From an uncultured Clostridia bacterium (lineage in GTDB: Bacteria; Bacillota; Clostridia; Oscillospirales; Acutalibacteraceae), in NCBI GenBank assembly GCA_937898625.1, contig CALEJF010000021.1:18290-82289 (forward strand): DNA of 64,000 nt, written 5' to 3'. Position 1 is the first letter of the stretch. The number at the start of each line of letters is the position of its first letter. Below, one piece after another: positions 10,234 to 18,395 of the stretch. The notes beneath the pieces are model-generated. The model was not told where the DNA came from, made no database searches, and was given only the letters and a program-made list of their open reading frames with translations. The position numbers were made by a program, and so were the translations under genes.

Positions 10234-11325
10234 ATGGAAAGTATTGATAAGAAATCAGCTTTAAAAGCCTTGGTTGAAAAGGGTAAGGCAGTGGGTAAAC
10301 TCACTACTCAAGAAATCGACAACGCAATATTGGAACTTGATATTGAAATGGAAGAACTTGATAAACTCTATGAGCTTATTGAGGCAAACAATATCGAACT
10401 TATTGACGACCTTGGTGATATGGCTCACGATGCAATCACTGATGAAACAGATATGGCAAAGAGTGACGACGGTGGTGAGGGTGATTCCAAAACTCTCGTT
10501 ATGGACGACCCTGTAAGAGTTTATCTTAAAGAAATTGGTCGTGTACCATTGCTCACATCAGAAGAAGAAATTGAACTTGCAATCCGTATTAATGAGGACG
10601 ACAAAAAAGCAAAACAAAGACTTGCCGAGGCAAATCTTCGTCTTGTTGTAAGTATTGCAAAAAGATATGTTGGCCGTGGAATGCAGTTCCTTGATTTGAT
10701 TCAGGAAGGAAACTTAGGTCTTATTAAAGCCGTTGAAAAGTTTGACTATACAAAGGGATTTAAGTTCTCAACATATGCTACTTGGTGGATTAGACAGGCC
10801 ATTACCCGTGCTATTGCTGACCAGGCAAGAACAATCCGTATTCCTGTTCATATGGTTGAAACTATCAATAAAGTTAAAAAGACAAGCAGCCAGTTGCTTC
10901 ATAAAAACGGTCACGACCCGTCAGCAGAAGAAATTGCAGAAGAACTTGATATGGCTCCTGATAAGGTTCGCGAAATTCTTCGTCTTGCACAGGAACCTGT
11001 TTCTCTTGAAACACCAATCGGTGAAGAGGAAGACAGCCATTTAGGTGACTTTATTCCTGACGATGAAGCACTTTCACCTGCAGACGCAGCATCAATATCA
11101 CTTCTTAAGGAGCAACTTGCAGAGGTGCTTAAAACACTCACTCCTCGCGAGGAAAAAGTTCTCTCCCTCCGTTTTGGACTTGAGGACGGTCATCCAAGAA
11201 CACTTGAAGAAGTAGGTAAGGAGTTCAATGTTACTCGTGAGCGTATCCGTCAGATTGAAGCAAAGGCTCTCAGAAAGCTTCGCCATCCAAGCAGAAGTAA
11301 AAAACTTCGCGACTTCCTTGATTAA
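10234..11325 (+). CDS. rpoD: RNA polymerase primary sigma factor SigA (RpoD)
   Basis: 363-residue housekeeping sigma factor. It has region 1.2 (VRVYLKEIGRVPLLT), region 2 with NLRLVVSIAKRYVGRGMQ and FSTYATWWIRQAITRAI, region 3, and region 4 with EEVGKEFNVTRERIRQIEA. The N-terminal part is a short acidic version of region 1.1. A GTG at 10219 is in frame, but AAGGAG at 10222-10227 is correctly placed for the ATG at 10234. It is the last gene of the dnaG operon and ends in a shared terminator. Confidence 0.97.
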   Translation: MESIDKKSALKALVEKGKAVGKLTTQEIDNAILELDIEMEELDKLYELIEANNIELIDDLGDMAHDAITDETDMAKSDDGGEGDSKTLVMDDPVRVYLKEIGRVPLLTSEEEIELAIRINEDDKKAKQRLAEANLRLVVSIAKRYVGRGMQFLDLIQEGNLGLIKAVEKFDYTKGFKFSTYATWWIRQAITRAIADQARTIRIPVHMVETINKVKKTSSQLLHKNGHDPSAEEIAEELDMAPDKVREILRLAQEPVSLETPIGEEEDSHLGDFIPDDEALSPADAASISLLKEQLAEVLKTLTPREEKVLSLRFGLEDGHPRTLEEVGKEFNVTRERIRQIEAKALRKLRHPSRSKKLRDFLD

Positions 11326-11343
11326 AATTTGAACAAAAAATAT

Positions 11344-11367
11344 CCCTGTACTAATTAAAGTACAGGG
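11344..11367. terminator. Bidirectional terminator between rpoD and the transporter gene
   Basis: Nine-base perfect stem CCCTGTACT / AGTACAGGG with loop AATTAA. It is flanked by A-rich sequence on the left and a T-rich run on the right, so it can end both convergent transcripts. Confidence 0.85.
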
Positions 11368-11389
11368 AATTATTTTTGTCTGTTTGAAC

Positions 11390-13828
11390 TTATTTGTTCT
11401 TTTTAGCAGCTTTCTTAGCAGCCTTTTCAGCCTTGAGTTTAGCAGTCATCTCATCTTTTTCTTTTTGCTTTCTCAAAACTTCTTCTTTGTCACCTGCAAT
11501 CTTTGCTTCATAACGAACTTTTGCATCGTCGTAAAGAGCCATGATTTCATCAAGATGAGTATAGTTTTCTTTCTGAACAAGAAGTTTTTCAGCATCAAGA
11601 TAAGGCTTTGCAGCACGGTTGAAACGAGCATGTTTATTCATTTCGTCTTTAGCATTAGCTTGTGCAATTTTCTTTTCTAACTCAATCTTTTTGATTTCTG
11701 ATTTAAGTTCAGCAACAAGTGCCTTATCTTTTGCCTTTTTGGCATCTTTAAGCTTAGAATAAAGGTCTTTAAGAATTATATCGCATTCATCTTCTTTGTT
11801 GAAACAGTCTTCAAGAATAGTGAAGTCAGGCTGAACAAATTCTTCAATTGTTGGGAAATTCTTTTTGATTGTCTTATAAGAATCCTTTTTCTTTTTAGCA
11901 ATTTCAATAAGGAATTTGCGAAGTTCTTTATCTTCTTCTGTAGATTTTGGCATAGCCTTTGCTGATGCTAACTCTGATACGATTTCGTCATAGTTTGCAT
12001 TGAAAAGGCCTTCAAGTCCACCTTTAAGAACGGGTTCATTTGCCTTAACCTGTGCTTCGTATAATGGTGATGAGAACTTATTAAGTTCTGCACAAACCAT
12101 TTTAGAAATAGCGATTTCTTCGTTGAATGTAAGAGCCTCTTTATATGCTTTTTTAGCAGCCTTGCGTTCAGCTTTATCTTTAATGGATTTGTAATCACTT
12201 TTAGAAACTTTCTTTTCTTGGGCATTCGCATATTCTTTTGCCTCTTTGATGATTTCAACTGCTTCAACAAGTCTTCCGTCATCAATAATGCCGTTTCCGT
12301 AGTCTTCAAACAAAGCTCTGATTCTAAGAATACGGACAATACTTTTTTGCTGAACTTCTTTAAGGTCATAGAAGAAATATGGAACCATATTAAGGAAAGC
12401 GCCAAATGCAGCCATAAGCACAAGAGTACCTATAATTTTTTCAAGAAGTCCAGGTTCACCGGTTGTTACATCAAGTATGTCATAAGGACTTTCATAACCA
12501 TTGGTTTCTGTGATTCCGTATGACTCATAAACAACAGGAAGAACAAGAGATGTGACAAGTGTTACCACGTTACCGATAGTTTGGACTGTTGAGAACATAC
12601 CGTCAATACGTTCACCTGTTTTGTACTGATGATAGTCTCTGATATCCGCCTGAATAGCAGGAGTTGTAATCTGTTCAAAAGCACCGAAGAGCCAGTTGAA
12701 GTATACGCACACAGCAATCCAATAAATATTTGTTTTGTTGAGTCCAATGGCAAGGATACAGAGAATATTCATAAAGTTAACACCAAGAAGGACTTTTTTC
12801 TTACCGAATGCACGAATACAGAATGGAGCAATAATCATACCCCACATTGAAGCGTTACCAACAATAGTGTTGATAATTCCCATTGTTGTACCGTTACAAG
12901 CATGACCATAGGTGTATACCCATGACATAATCTGGCTATATGCACCTTCAAGGAAACCGAGCCAGCCAGCAAGAGCAATAATCCAGAAATACTTGTTCTT
13001 TGCAACAGCTTTGAAAGCATCTATAAAACGCACCTGAGCAACTCTTGTTTTTGCCTGAACAATCTTTTCTTGTGTGTTTACATAAACAATGCAAGAAAGT
13101 GCAAAGCCAAGAATAGCAAATACAGGATAACCAATTCGGTAAACTTTGATATCGTACATATCGTCGTTTGCAAAAGTTTGAGCTATGATAGGAAGAACGA
13201 TGTTTGCGATAGAAGGAGCTAAAGAGTAAACAACGCTCTTAATTGAAAGAACATCAGTTCTTTCCTGTGTATTAGGAGAAAGTACATGAATAAGGTTAGT
13301 GTAAGAGTCGTTGAAGAAACTGAAGAAGAACTGTAATAAGAAGTTCATCAAAAGAACAACAATACACTTTGCTACATAACCCATAAGCACGGGATTACCT
13401 AGTTCGTCATGATATGCAACTTGCGGGAACCAGGTGTTAAGTTGCTCATAGGGAAACCAAACATATGCCAAAGCAATAAGAGCAGTAGGAATACCCATTG
13501 AAATAAGGTAGGGTCTGTATTTACCGGCTTTATTTCGCGTATTGTCAATCATGTTTGCTCTGATAGCGGTGAGCGGAATACTGGCAATAGTAGCGATTAT
13601 GTAAAGAATATACATATGGGTAGGGGCAATACCGATAGCATCACCAATAACCATGTTGTTGGTGTTCAACGCAAGTTGGTTACCCATATAAATCAAGAAA
13701 TATGCACCGATACCGCCACCGGCATAAGAAACTATTTCTTTAAAGGTCATATAACGACCGGGCATTGGAATATTCCAATAAACTCGAAAATCAGAAACTT
13801 TCGATTTGATTGTTTGAGCTAAACTCAT
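11390..13828 (-). CDS. GPH-type MFS sugar transporter with long charged C-terminal extension
   Basis: 812 residues. Residues 1-490 form a 12-helix glycoside-pentoside-hexuronide type symporter: the N-terminal half has IRANMIDNTRNKAGKYRPY, the loop motif of this family, and repeated hydrophobic segments follow. The remaining about 320 residues are highly charged, rich in Lys, Ala and Glu, predicted helical or coiled-coil, and cytoplasmic; the last 40 residues are mostly Lys and Ala. Typical GPH transporters end near residue 450-500. A GTG at 13837 is in frame, but the GGAG at 13838-13843 points to the ATG at 13828. Substrate is unknown; sugars or oligosaccharides are likely given four cytosolic glycosidases in the window. 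Confidence 0.85.
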   Translation of the reverse strand: MSLAQTIKSKVSDFRVYWNIPMPGRYMTFKEIVSYAGGGIGAYFLIYMGNQLALNTNNMVIGDAIGIAPTHMYILYIIATIASIPLTAIRANMIDNTRNKAGKYRPYLISMGIPTALIALAYVWFPYEQLNTWFPQVAYHDELGNPVLMGYVAKCIVVLLMNFLLQFFFSFFNDSYTNLIHVLSPNTQERTDVLSIKSVVYSLAPSIANIVLPIIAQTFANDDMYDIKVYRIGYPVFAILGFALSCIVYVNTQEKIVQAKTRVAQVRFIDAFKAVAKNKYFWIIALAGWLGFLEGAYSQIMSWVYTYGHACNGTTMGIINTIVGNASMWGMIIAPFCIRAFGKKKVLLGVNFMNILCILAIGLNKTNIYWIAVCVYFNWLFGAFEQITTPAIQADIRDYHQYKTGERIDGMFSTVQTIGNVVTLVTSLVLPVVYESYGITETNGYESPYDILDVTTGEPGLLEKIIGTLVLMAAFGAFLNMVPYFFYDLKEVQQKSIVRILRIRALFEDYGNGIIDDGRLVEAVEIIKEAKEYANAQEKKVSKSDYKSIKDKAERKAAKKAYKEALTFNEEIAISKMVCAELNKFSSPLYEAQVKANEPVLKGGLEGLFNANYDEIVSELASAKAMPKSTEEDKELRKFLIEIAKKKKDSYKTIKKNFPTIEEFVQPDFTILEDCFNKEDECDIILKDLYSKLKDAKKAKDKALVAELKSEIKKIELEKKIAQANAKDEMNKHARFNRAAKPYLDAEKLLVQKENYTHLDEIMALYDDAKVRYEAKIAGDKEEVLRKQKEKDEMTAKLKAEKAAKKAAKKNK

Positions 13829-13847
13829 TTTTTGCACTCCTTTAATT

Positions 13848-13862
13848 AGTATTTTGCATACT
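13848..13862. promoter_or_regulatory. Inverted repeat at the transporter transcription start
   Basis: AGTAT-TTTGC-ATACT lies just downstream of the transporter -10 box, where a repressor would block initiation. It is short, so only a candidate operator. Confidence 0.3.
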
Positions 13863-13867
13863 CAATT

Positions 13868-13896
13868 ATTTTAGCAAAAATAGAACTATCTTTCAA
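13868..13896 (-). promoter_or_regulatory. SigA promoter for the transporter gene
   Basis: On the minus strand TTGAAA (13891-13896) and TAAAAT (13868-13873) are 17 bases apart, about 40 bases before the start codon. Confidence 0.75.
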
Positions 13897-13928
13897 TCTA
13901 AATTTTAATTTTTAACAAAAAATGAATA

Positions 13929-13945
13929 CGAAAATACGATTTTCG
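13929..13945. promoter_or_regulatory. Inverted repeat upstream of the transporter promoter
   Basis: CGAAAAT-ACG-ATTTTCG, a perfect 7-base inverted repeat about 33 bases upstream of the -35 box. Candidate regulator site; no regulator gene is adjacent. Confidence 0.3.
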
Positions 13946-14035
13946 TTAAAAATCACCAAATTATTAAATCTCAAACTGTGCAATATGCCCTATGGAATAA
14001 ATTAATATTTCACCCTATTTTATTGATTTTTTCTA

Positions 14036-14064
14036 TTGACAAATCGGTGTTTAAGAGTAATAAT
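14036..14064 (+). promoter_or_regulatory. Promoter for the M-box/mgtE transcript
   Basis: TTGACA (14036-14041), 17-base spacer, AATAAT (14059-14064). It lies just upstream of the conserved M-box sequence. Confidence 0.65.
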
Positions 14065-14082
14065 AAATATATTATAATCTAT

Positions 14083-14238
14083 TCGGTAGGTAAGGCTACC
14101 ACAGGGATACGGATTACTGCCGCGAAGCGATGGAGACATCGCAAGTTGGTTAACAAGTCACATCGAAAAAACAAGGTGTAATTTAATGTAATTTCATCGC
14201 CCTGCGAAGCTAAAGCTTGAACGAAATGCAAGGAGTTA
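14083..14238 (+). ncRNA. M-box (ykoK) magnesium riboswitch
   Basis: The conserved M-box blocks are readable: GGTAGGTAAGGCTACC, then ACGGATTACTGCCGCGAAG, GATGGAGACATCG, and the 3' block GCTAAAGCTTGAACG. This RNA class binds Mg2+ and turns off downstream magnesium-uptake genes when Mg2+ is plentiful. It sits upstream of mgtE, its standard target, and is followed by a terminator hairpin. Confidence 0.93.
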
Positions 14239-14240
14239 TT

Positions 14241-14280
14241 GACTGCATTATTGCGTTTGAGCATAGATGTGGTCTTTTTT
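14241..14280 (+). terminator. M-box expression-platform terminator
   Basis: GACTGCAT (14241-14248) pairs with ATGTGGTC (14267-14274) with two wobbles and is followed by CTTTTTT. It is the likely Mg2+-dependent terminator of the riboswitch. Confidence 0.6.
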
Positions 14281-14305
14281 ATTTTATTTTGAAGGAGTGA
14301 AAATT

Positions 14306-14374
14306 GTGGATACGTACCGAAGTACAACAGCGAAACCCCCGAGTATTTATGCGGACAGTGTCTGCAGTTTTTAA
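14306..14374 (+). CDS. Possible 22-residue leader peptide upstream of mgtE
   Basis: A GTG start with a strong GAAGGAGTGA eight bases upstream opens a 22-codon frame (MDTYRSTTAKPPSIYADSVC, then Ser-Phe and stop) between the riboswitch terminator and mgtE. It contains a Pro-Pro pair and an Asp. Its 3' half lies inside the hairpin at 14332-14391. Pro-rich and acidic leader peptides are known in Mg2+ transporter leaders of enterobacteria, so a role as a translated sensor is conceivable. It may equally be a chance frame in a structured RNA. Confidence 0.4.
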   Translation: MDTYRSTTAKPPSIYADSVCSF

Positions 14375-14391
14375 AATACTCGCCGAGTTTC
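14332..14391 (+). promoter_or_regulatory. Large hairpin in the mgtE leader
   Basis: GAAAC pairs with GTTTC, then an internal loop, then CGAGTATTT pairs perfectly with AAATACTCG, capped by an inner GCGGAC-AGT-GTCTGC hairpin. There is no following T-run, so it is not a terminator. It lies 17 bases before the mgtE ribosome site (AAAAGGAG at 14408-14415) and may control translation. Confidence 0.55.
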
Positions 14392-14424
14392 ACAAGCCTA
14401 TTTTATGAAAAGGAGTTGTGAAAA

Positions 14425-15765
14425 ATGGAAACTTATGAAGTTTTAACTGAACTTTTACGAAACAAAAATTGGAAAGCGTTAAAAGAATTGCTTGATGAGA
14501 TGAATGAGCAAGATATTGCCGAAATCTTTATGGAGCTTGAAGAACGCGACCTTACACTTATTTATCGTTTACTTAATAAAGAGTTGGCTGCAGAAGTTTT
14601 TGTTAATATGGAACCTGAATATCAGGAACAACTGATTTGTGCATTCAGTGACTCGGAACTTCGTGAAGTTCTTGATGAACTTTATGTGGACGATGCTGTT
14701 GACCTTATTGAGGAGATGCCTGCAACACTTGTAAAGCGTATTTTAAAGCATACTGACCCTGATACCCGTAAGAGCATTAACGAAATTCTTAAATACCCAG
14801 AGGATTCAGCAGGTAGTATTATGACTATCGAGTATGTTGACCTTAAAAGGGGAATGACTGTTGCTGACGCATTCACAAGAATTCGCAGAACGGGTGTTGA
14901 TAAGGAAACGATTTATACCTGCTATGTAACTGACAGTAAAAGAAAGTTAAAAGGTTATGTAACAGTCAAGGATTTGCTTCTTGCAGACGAAAATGCTGAA
15001 ATTCGTGAGGTTATGGAAGATAATGTGATTTCTGTAACCACATACGAGGATAAAGAGGTAGTTGCAGACCTTTTCCAAAAATATGACTTGGTTGTTCTGC
15101 CGGTTGTTGACGGGGAGAATCGTCTTGTTGGTATTATCACAGTCGACGACGCTATCGATGTTTTGCAGGAAGAAATCACGGAAGATATGGAATTGATGGC
15201 TGCTATTACGCCAACTGACAAGCCATATCTCAAAATGGGCGTTTTTGAAAATTTTAAAAAGCGTATCCCATGGCTTATGCTTTTAATGGTTTCTGCAACC
15301 TTTACTGAAAGAATCATCACACATTTTGAGGGTGCATTGACCGCTTGCGTGGCGCTTACAGCCTTTATTCCAATGCTTACAGGTACTTGCGGTAACTGTG
15401 GTAATCAGTCATCATCAACAATCATCCGTGGATTGTCACTTGGTGAAATCGAATTTAGAGATACATTCAAGGTTATCCTTAAAGAGTTTTTAATTGCGTT
15501 GGCTTGTGGCGTTGCACTTGCAATTGTAAATTTTGCGAAGTTGATGATTTTTGATGATATCGGTTGGCAAATGGCACTTGTTGTAAGTGTAACAATGATT
15601 GCGGCTGTTGTGTTCGCAAAAGTTGTTGGTTCAGTATTACCTGTTATAGCGAAAAAAATAGGCTTTGACCCTGCTGTTATGTCAAGCCCGTTTATTTCAA
15701 CCATTGTGGATGCTGTAACTCTTTTAATTTACTTTGCAATAGCATCATCAGTATTGAATATATAA
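14425..15765 (+). CDS. mgtE: Magnesium transporter MgtE
   Basis: 446-residue MgtE Mg2+ channel. The N-terminal superhelical domain (residues 1-130, with LLDEMNEQDIAEIFMELEE) is followed by two CBS domains (about 135-260, with the GSIMTIEYV and VLPVVDGENRLVGIITVDDA segments), a connecting helix and five membrane segments. The conserved pore motif is seen in TGTCGNCGNQSSSTIIRGL. Cytoplasmic Mg2+ binding to the N and CBS domains closes the channel. Expression is placed under the M-box upstream, so Mg2+ controls both synthesis and gating. Confidence 0.96.
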   Translation: METYEVLTELLRNKNWKALKELLDEMNEQDIAEIFMELEERDLTLIYRLLNKELAAEVFVNMEPEYQEQLICAFSDSELREVLDELYVDDAVDLIEEMPATLVKRILKHTDPDTRKSINEILKYPEDSAGSIMTIEYVDLKRGMTVADAFTRIRRTGVDKETIYTCYVTDSKRKLKGYVTVKDLLLADENAEIREVMEDNVISVTTYEDKEVVADLFQKYDLVVLPVVDGENRLVGIITVDDAIDVLQEEITEDMELMAAITPTDKPYLKMGVFENFKKRIPWLMLLMVSATFTERIITHFEGALTACVALTAFIPMLTGTCGNCGNQSSSTIIRGLSLGEIEFRDTFKVILKEFLIALACGVALAIVNFAKLMIFDDIGWQMALVVSVTMIAAVVFAKVVGSVLPVIAKKIGFDPAVMSSPFISTIVDAVTLLIYFAIASSVLNI

Positions 15766-15772
15766 AGTTTAG

Positions 15773-15800
15773 CGGTGAGCTTAACGGCTTACCGTTTTTT
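15773..15800 (+). terminator. Intrinsic terminator after mgtE
   Basis: CGGTGAGC pairs with GCTTACCG (one wobble), followed by a run of eight T. Confidence 0.85.
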
Positions 15801-15868
15801 TTATTGATTTGAATTGATATATGGTGTATTATAAAGAATAATATACTGATTATATTTTGGAGTAGCAA

Positions 15869-16522
15869 ATGAAACTTAAGGATTTGTATTATCGTATGAA
15901 ATATCGTTCAATAAAGACGAAGGACGGGGCAATCGGAATAATCTGCACCGATAATAAAAAGAAGAATGAATTTGACAAAAAAGTTGATGAACTAAGCAAA
16001 ATTACAATCCCTTGTTACAAAACAAATTCGCAAGTAATCACTTACATTAAAGAAAAATACAACTTTCAGCAAGTGGTCAATTCTGATAAAAAACTTGAGA
16101 ATTACAAGGTGAATTATATTTTAGGAAAGCATCCCGAACTTTTAAGTAAATCACAAAAAAACTATCCGCAAAATGCAAGTCGGCAAGCAATCCTTGAAAT
16201 TCACGAGCATAACGAAAAAGTGTTTGAAGAAGCAAGAAACTATCCTTTTGAAAAACTTAATTTAGATATTGAAATGTACAAGATGGTTTATTCTTTGAAT
16301 GACGATATTGAAGTTGAGTTTAATATAATTGCTGATAACACGAATGACGAAATCTCTGGTAGTGCATCAATGACGAATGCTAAACGTACTGAAGCAGATG
16401 CAAGAATAGTCCACAGTATTCTCAACGATATAACCATCTACAAAGGAGTAAAGCAAGAGGATATTGACAACAAAACAATGAAGTTTATCTGCTATGCATC
16501 AGCGGTTTTGAATAATGAGTAA
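15869..16522 (+). CDS. Hypothetical protein, 217 residues
   Basis: I do not recognise this family. The protein is soluble, Lys and Asn rich, with no signal peptide or membrane segment. It starts MKLKDLYYRMKYRSIKTKDG and appears mixed alpha/beta, with a helical central part. A GGAG sits nine bases before the ATG. It is monocistronic, between the mgtE terminator and a bidirectional terminator. Codon use resembles its neighbours. The reading frame is well supported by length and context, but no function can be given. Confidence 0.7.
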   Translation: MKLKDLYYRMKYRSIKTKDGAIGIICTDNKKKNEFDKKVDELSKITIPCYKTNSQVITYIKEKYNFQQVVNSDKKLENYKVNYILGKHPELLSKSQKNYPQNASRQAILEIHEHNEKVFEEARNYPFEKLNLDIEMYKMVYSLNDDIEVEFNIIADNTNDEISGSASMTNAKRTEADARIVHSILNDITIYKGVKQEDIDNKTMKFICYASAVLNNE

Positions 16523-16528
16523 AACAAT

Positions 16529-16560
16529 AACCCTATGTTCTTAAAAGGGAACATAGGGTT
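16529..16560. terminator. Bidirectional terminator between two convergent unknown genes
   Basis: AACCCTATGTTC and GAACATAGGGTT form a perfect 12-base stem around a short A/G-rich loop. It serves the genes on both sides. Confidence 0.9.
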
Positions 16561-16569
16561 TTATCATAC

Positions 16570-17139
16570 TTATTTTTCAAAATTATAACTGTCTATAATT
16601 TTTTCAATTTCGTGTTCTGCTACTTCAAAAAGTCGTTTGCCTAAATTAGTGTAATATTCATCCTTGCCTTCGCCACAAAGCATTGCAAAAGAAACACCAA
16701 TATTTTTCGAGATATCAACAGCTTTTCTTACGGCAAGGTAGTAGAAACTGTATTCAGCGGCATCATCAAGCCTGTCGTAAAACGCGGCAGCCTTTTTTAT
16801 TACTGTGTCATACAAGGAATTAACTGCGGTGTTTGACAAAAGAGTAGCAGGGAGGAGATGGTTAATACAATATTCAGCAGTAAAGATAAGAAGAACCTTA
16901 ATGTGGTACATATCGTCTTCGTCCCGCTTGATTTTGCCTACTTCTGCTTCAAGCTGGGAGAGTAAACTTGGCTCGTCAACAAATATTTCAGCAAGATGCT
17001 TACCAAGTTCTTTTGCTTTTAGAATATTACCATTACTTCTGTGTTTTGTCATTTCAGCAATAACAGCAACTTCACCTGAGAACTCTGTGGGAGTTTCACT
17101 GTCGTTAAAAATTTTCATATCACTATCGTCAAAGAGCAT
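16570..17139 (-). CDS. Hypothetical helical protein, 189 residues
   Basis: Unrecognised, mostly alpha-helical, acidic soluble protein. It begins MLFDDSDMKIFNDSETPTEF and has a long helix-rich body (AVIAEMTKHRSNGNILKAK, HEIEKIIDSYNFEK at the end). No membrane segment or catalytic motif is evident. AAGGAGG precedes the ATG closely. It lies 40 bases downstream of the PHP-domain gene on the same strand with no terminator between, so it is probably co-transcribed with that phosphoesterase. Confidence 0.7.
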   Translation of the reverse strand: MLFDDSDMKIFNDSETPTEFSGEVAVIAEMTKHRSNGNILKAKELGKHLAEIFVDEPSLLSQLEAEVGKIKRDEDDMYHIKVLLIFTAEYCINHLLPATLLSNTAVNSLYDTVIKKAAAFYDRLDDAAEYSFYYLAVRKAVDISKNIGVSFAMLCGEGKDEYYTNLGKRLFEVAEHEIEKIIDSYNFEK

Positions 17140-17179
17140 ATTAACCCTCCTTACTTTAATTTTTGCTTGTAATAATATA

Positions 17180-18055
17180 TTATTCAGCAGCCTGCTGAGC
17201 AGCTAATTTTTTTTGTAATCTTTTCTGTTTTGATTTATATGTAAGTAATGAGTGTAAGCAATCGTCAGGAGTTGAGTAGTCACCTAATGAAACCTTGTAT
17301 TCATTATAAAGTCCGTGGAAATCGCTACCGCCGGTTGCAAGAATTTTCTTTTTAGAAGCATATTTTTTAAGAATTGCCTGTTCTTCTTCGTTTGCACTTG
17401 GATGGAAAACTTCAATTCCGTCAATACCATATTCAATATAATCGTCTAATATGTCAACACAGCCACTTTTTACAGGATGAGCAAGGATTGCAACACCTCC
17501 TGCGGTGTGAATAGCATCAATAACATCTTTAACACTCTCATATTTTGGAACAACAAGAATATTATCTTCGCTTTCTTTGGTGAAAAGGGATTTGTACAAA
17601 TCACCATTGAATGAATCAGTATAACCACATTCCATAAGAGCCTGCATAATGTGTTTCTTGTAAAGGTTTGTTGAGCCTGTTGCACACTTCATAATAAACT
17701 CTGTTGTGATGGGAAAACGCTTTGCAGTTTGAAGCATCATAAAATGACCTGCTTTTTTACGGGCTAAAGAGTTTCTTTTGCAAAGACCTTCAAGCATATC
17801 CGGGGAGTCAGCAAGATAACAGAGAATATGAACATTTTTTTCATTTTTTTCGTCAGTTGCAGATAATTCAACACCGGGAATAACCTGAATTCCTTGACGA
17901 GCACCAATTATTTTACCACGGACAGTACCTGCAAGGCAGTCGTGGTCTGTAATTGCAATAGTTTCAAGGCCTTTTTTCTTCGCAAGTGCAATAAGGTCTT
18001 CAATGCCCAATGTTCCATCCGATAATCTTGTGTGACAATGTAAATCTCCGCTCAA
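17180..18055 (-). CDS. PHP-domain phosphoesterase (RNase AM/YciV-like)
   Basis: 291-residue PHP-fold metal-dependent phosphoesterase. The metal ligands are visible: DLHCHTRLSDGT at the N-terminus, AITDHDCLAGT, PGVELSA, then AILAHPVKSG and ATGGSDFHG near the C-terminus. This pattern matches the YciV/TrpH group; Escherichia coli YciV (RNase AM) trims 5' ends of rRNA and degrades nucleotides, but substrate cannot be read here. A TTG at 18070 is in frame but overlaps the GGAGGG ribosome site, so the TTG at 18055 is the better start. Tail is Lys/Gln/Ala rich. Confidence 0.85.
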   Translation of the reverse strand: MSGDLHCHTRLSDGTLGIEDLIALAKKKGLETIAITDHDCLAGTVRGKIIGARQGIQVIPGVELSATDEKNEKNVHILCYLADSPDMLEGLCKRNSLARKKAGHFMMLQTAKRFPITTEFIMKCATGSTNLYKKHIMQALMECGYTDSFNGDLYKSLFTKESEDNILVVPKYESVKDVIDAIHTAGGVAILAHPVKSGCVDILDDYIEYGIDGIEVFHPSANEEEQAILKKYASKKKILATGGSDFHGLYNEYKVSLGDYSTPDDCLHSLLTYKSKQKRLQKKLAAQQAAE

Positions 18056-18127
18056 AACTAAACCCTCCAAAAAACAACTATCAAACTGTGTCTAAAAAAG
18101 CGTATAATTACCTCAATATATAATACA

Positions 18128-18156
18128 AGTATACAATAATTTTGTGGAAAAATCAA
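18128..18156 (-). promoter_or_regulatory. Promoter for the PHP-domain gene
   Basis: Minus-strand TTGATT (18151-18156), 17-base spacer, TATACT (18128-18133), about 70 bases upstream of the start codon. Confidence 0.65.
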
Positions 18157-18306
18157 GAAGTAATGGAAAAATTGTTTAAAAATAACTAAAAGGACTTGGT
18201 TTTTGTGTAAATAGTAGAAAATATAGAATAAAATTCGTTTGTATGCACAAAGGAATAAAGCTGTTTGTTTGCAGAGGGTTAACTGTTCAGTAACAAATAT
18301 TTCAGT

Positions 18307-18343
18307 AAATTGGAGTTTGTCTGGATGAATAATTCGAATTTCC
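18307..18343. repeat. Degenerate solo inverted repeat of the dispersed repeat family
   Basis: AAATTGGAGTTTGTC is followed after ten bases by AATTCGAATTT, whose reverse complement resembles the same end. It matches the terminal sequences of the repeats at 22434 and 47391. The rest of the 18157-18360 gap shows nothing else I can support. Confidence 0.4.
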
Positions 18344-18361
18344 CAACATCATTGGATTAAA

Positions 18362-18390
18362 AAAGAGACAACACATTGTGCTGTCTCTTT
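18362..18390 (-). terminator. Terminator after the metallophosphoesterase gene
   Basis: AAAGAGACA pairs with TGTCTCTTT, with a short inner CAC-GTG extension. On the minus strand the stem is followed by a T-rich run. Confidence 0.8.
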
Positions 18391-18395
18391 CTGAA

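Noticed and set aside
11390..13828. Transporter tail as two genes joined by a sequencing error
   Set aside because: The frame is continuous, codon use is even, and no ribosome site or start lies at the junction.
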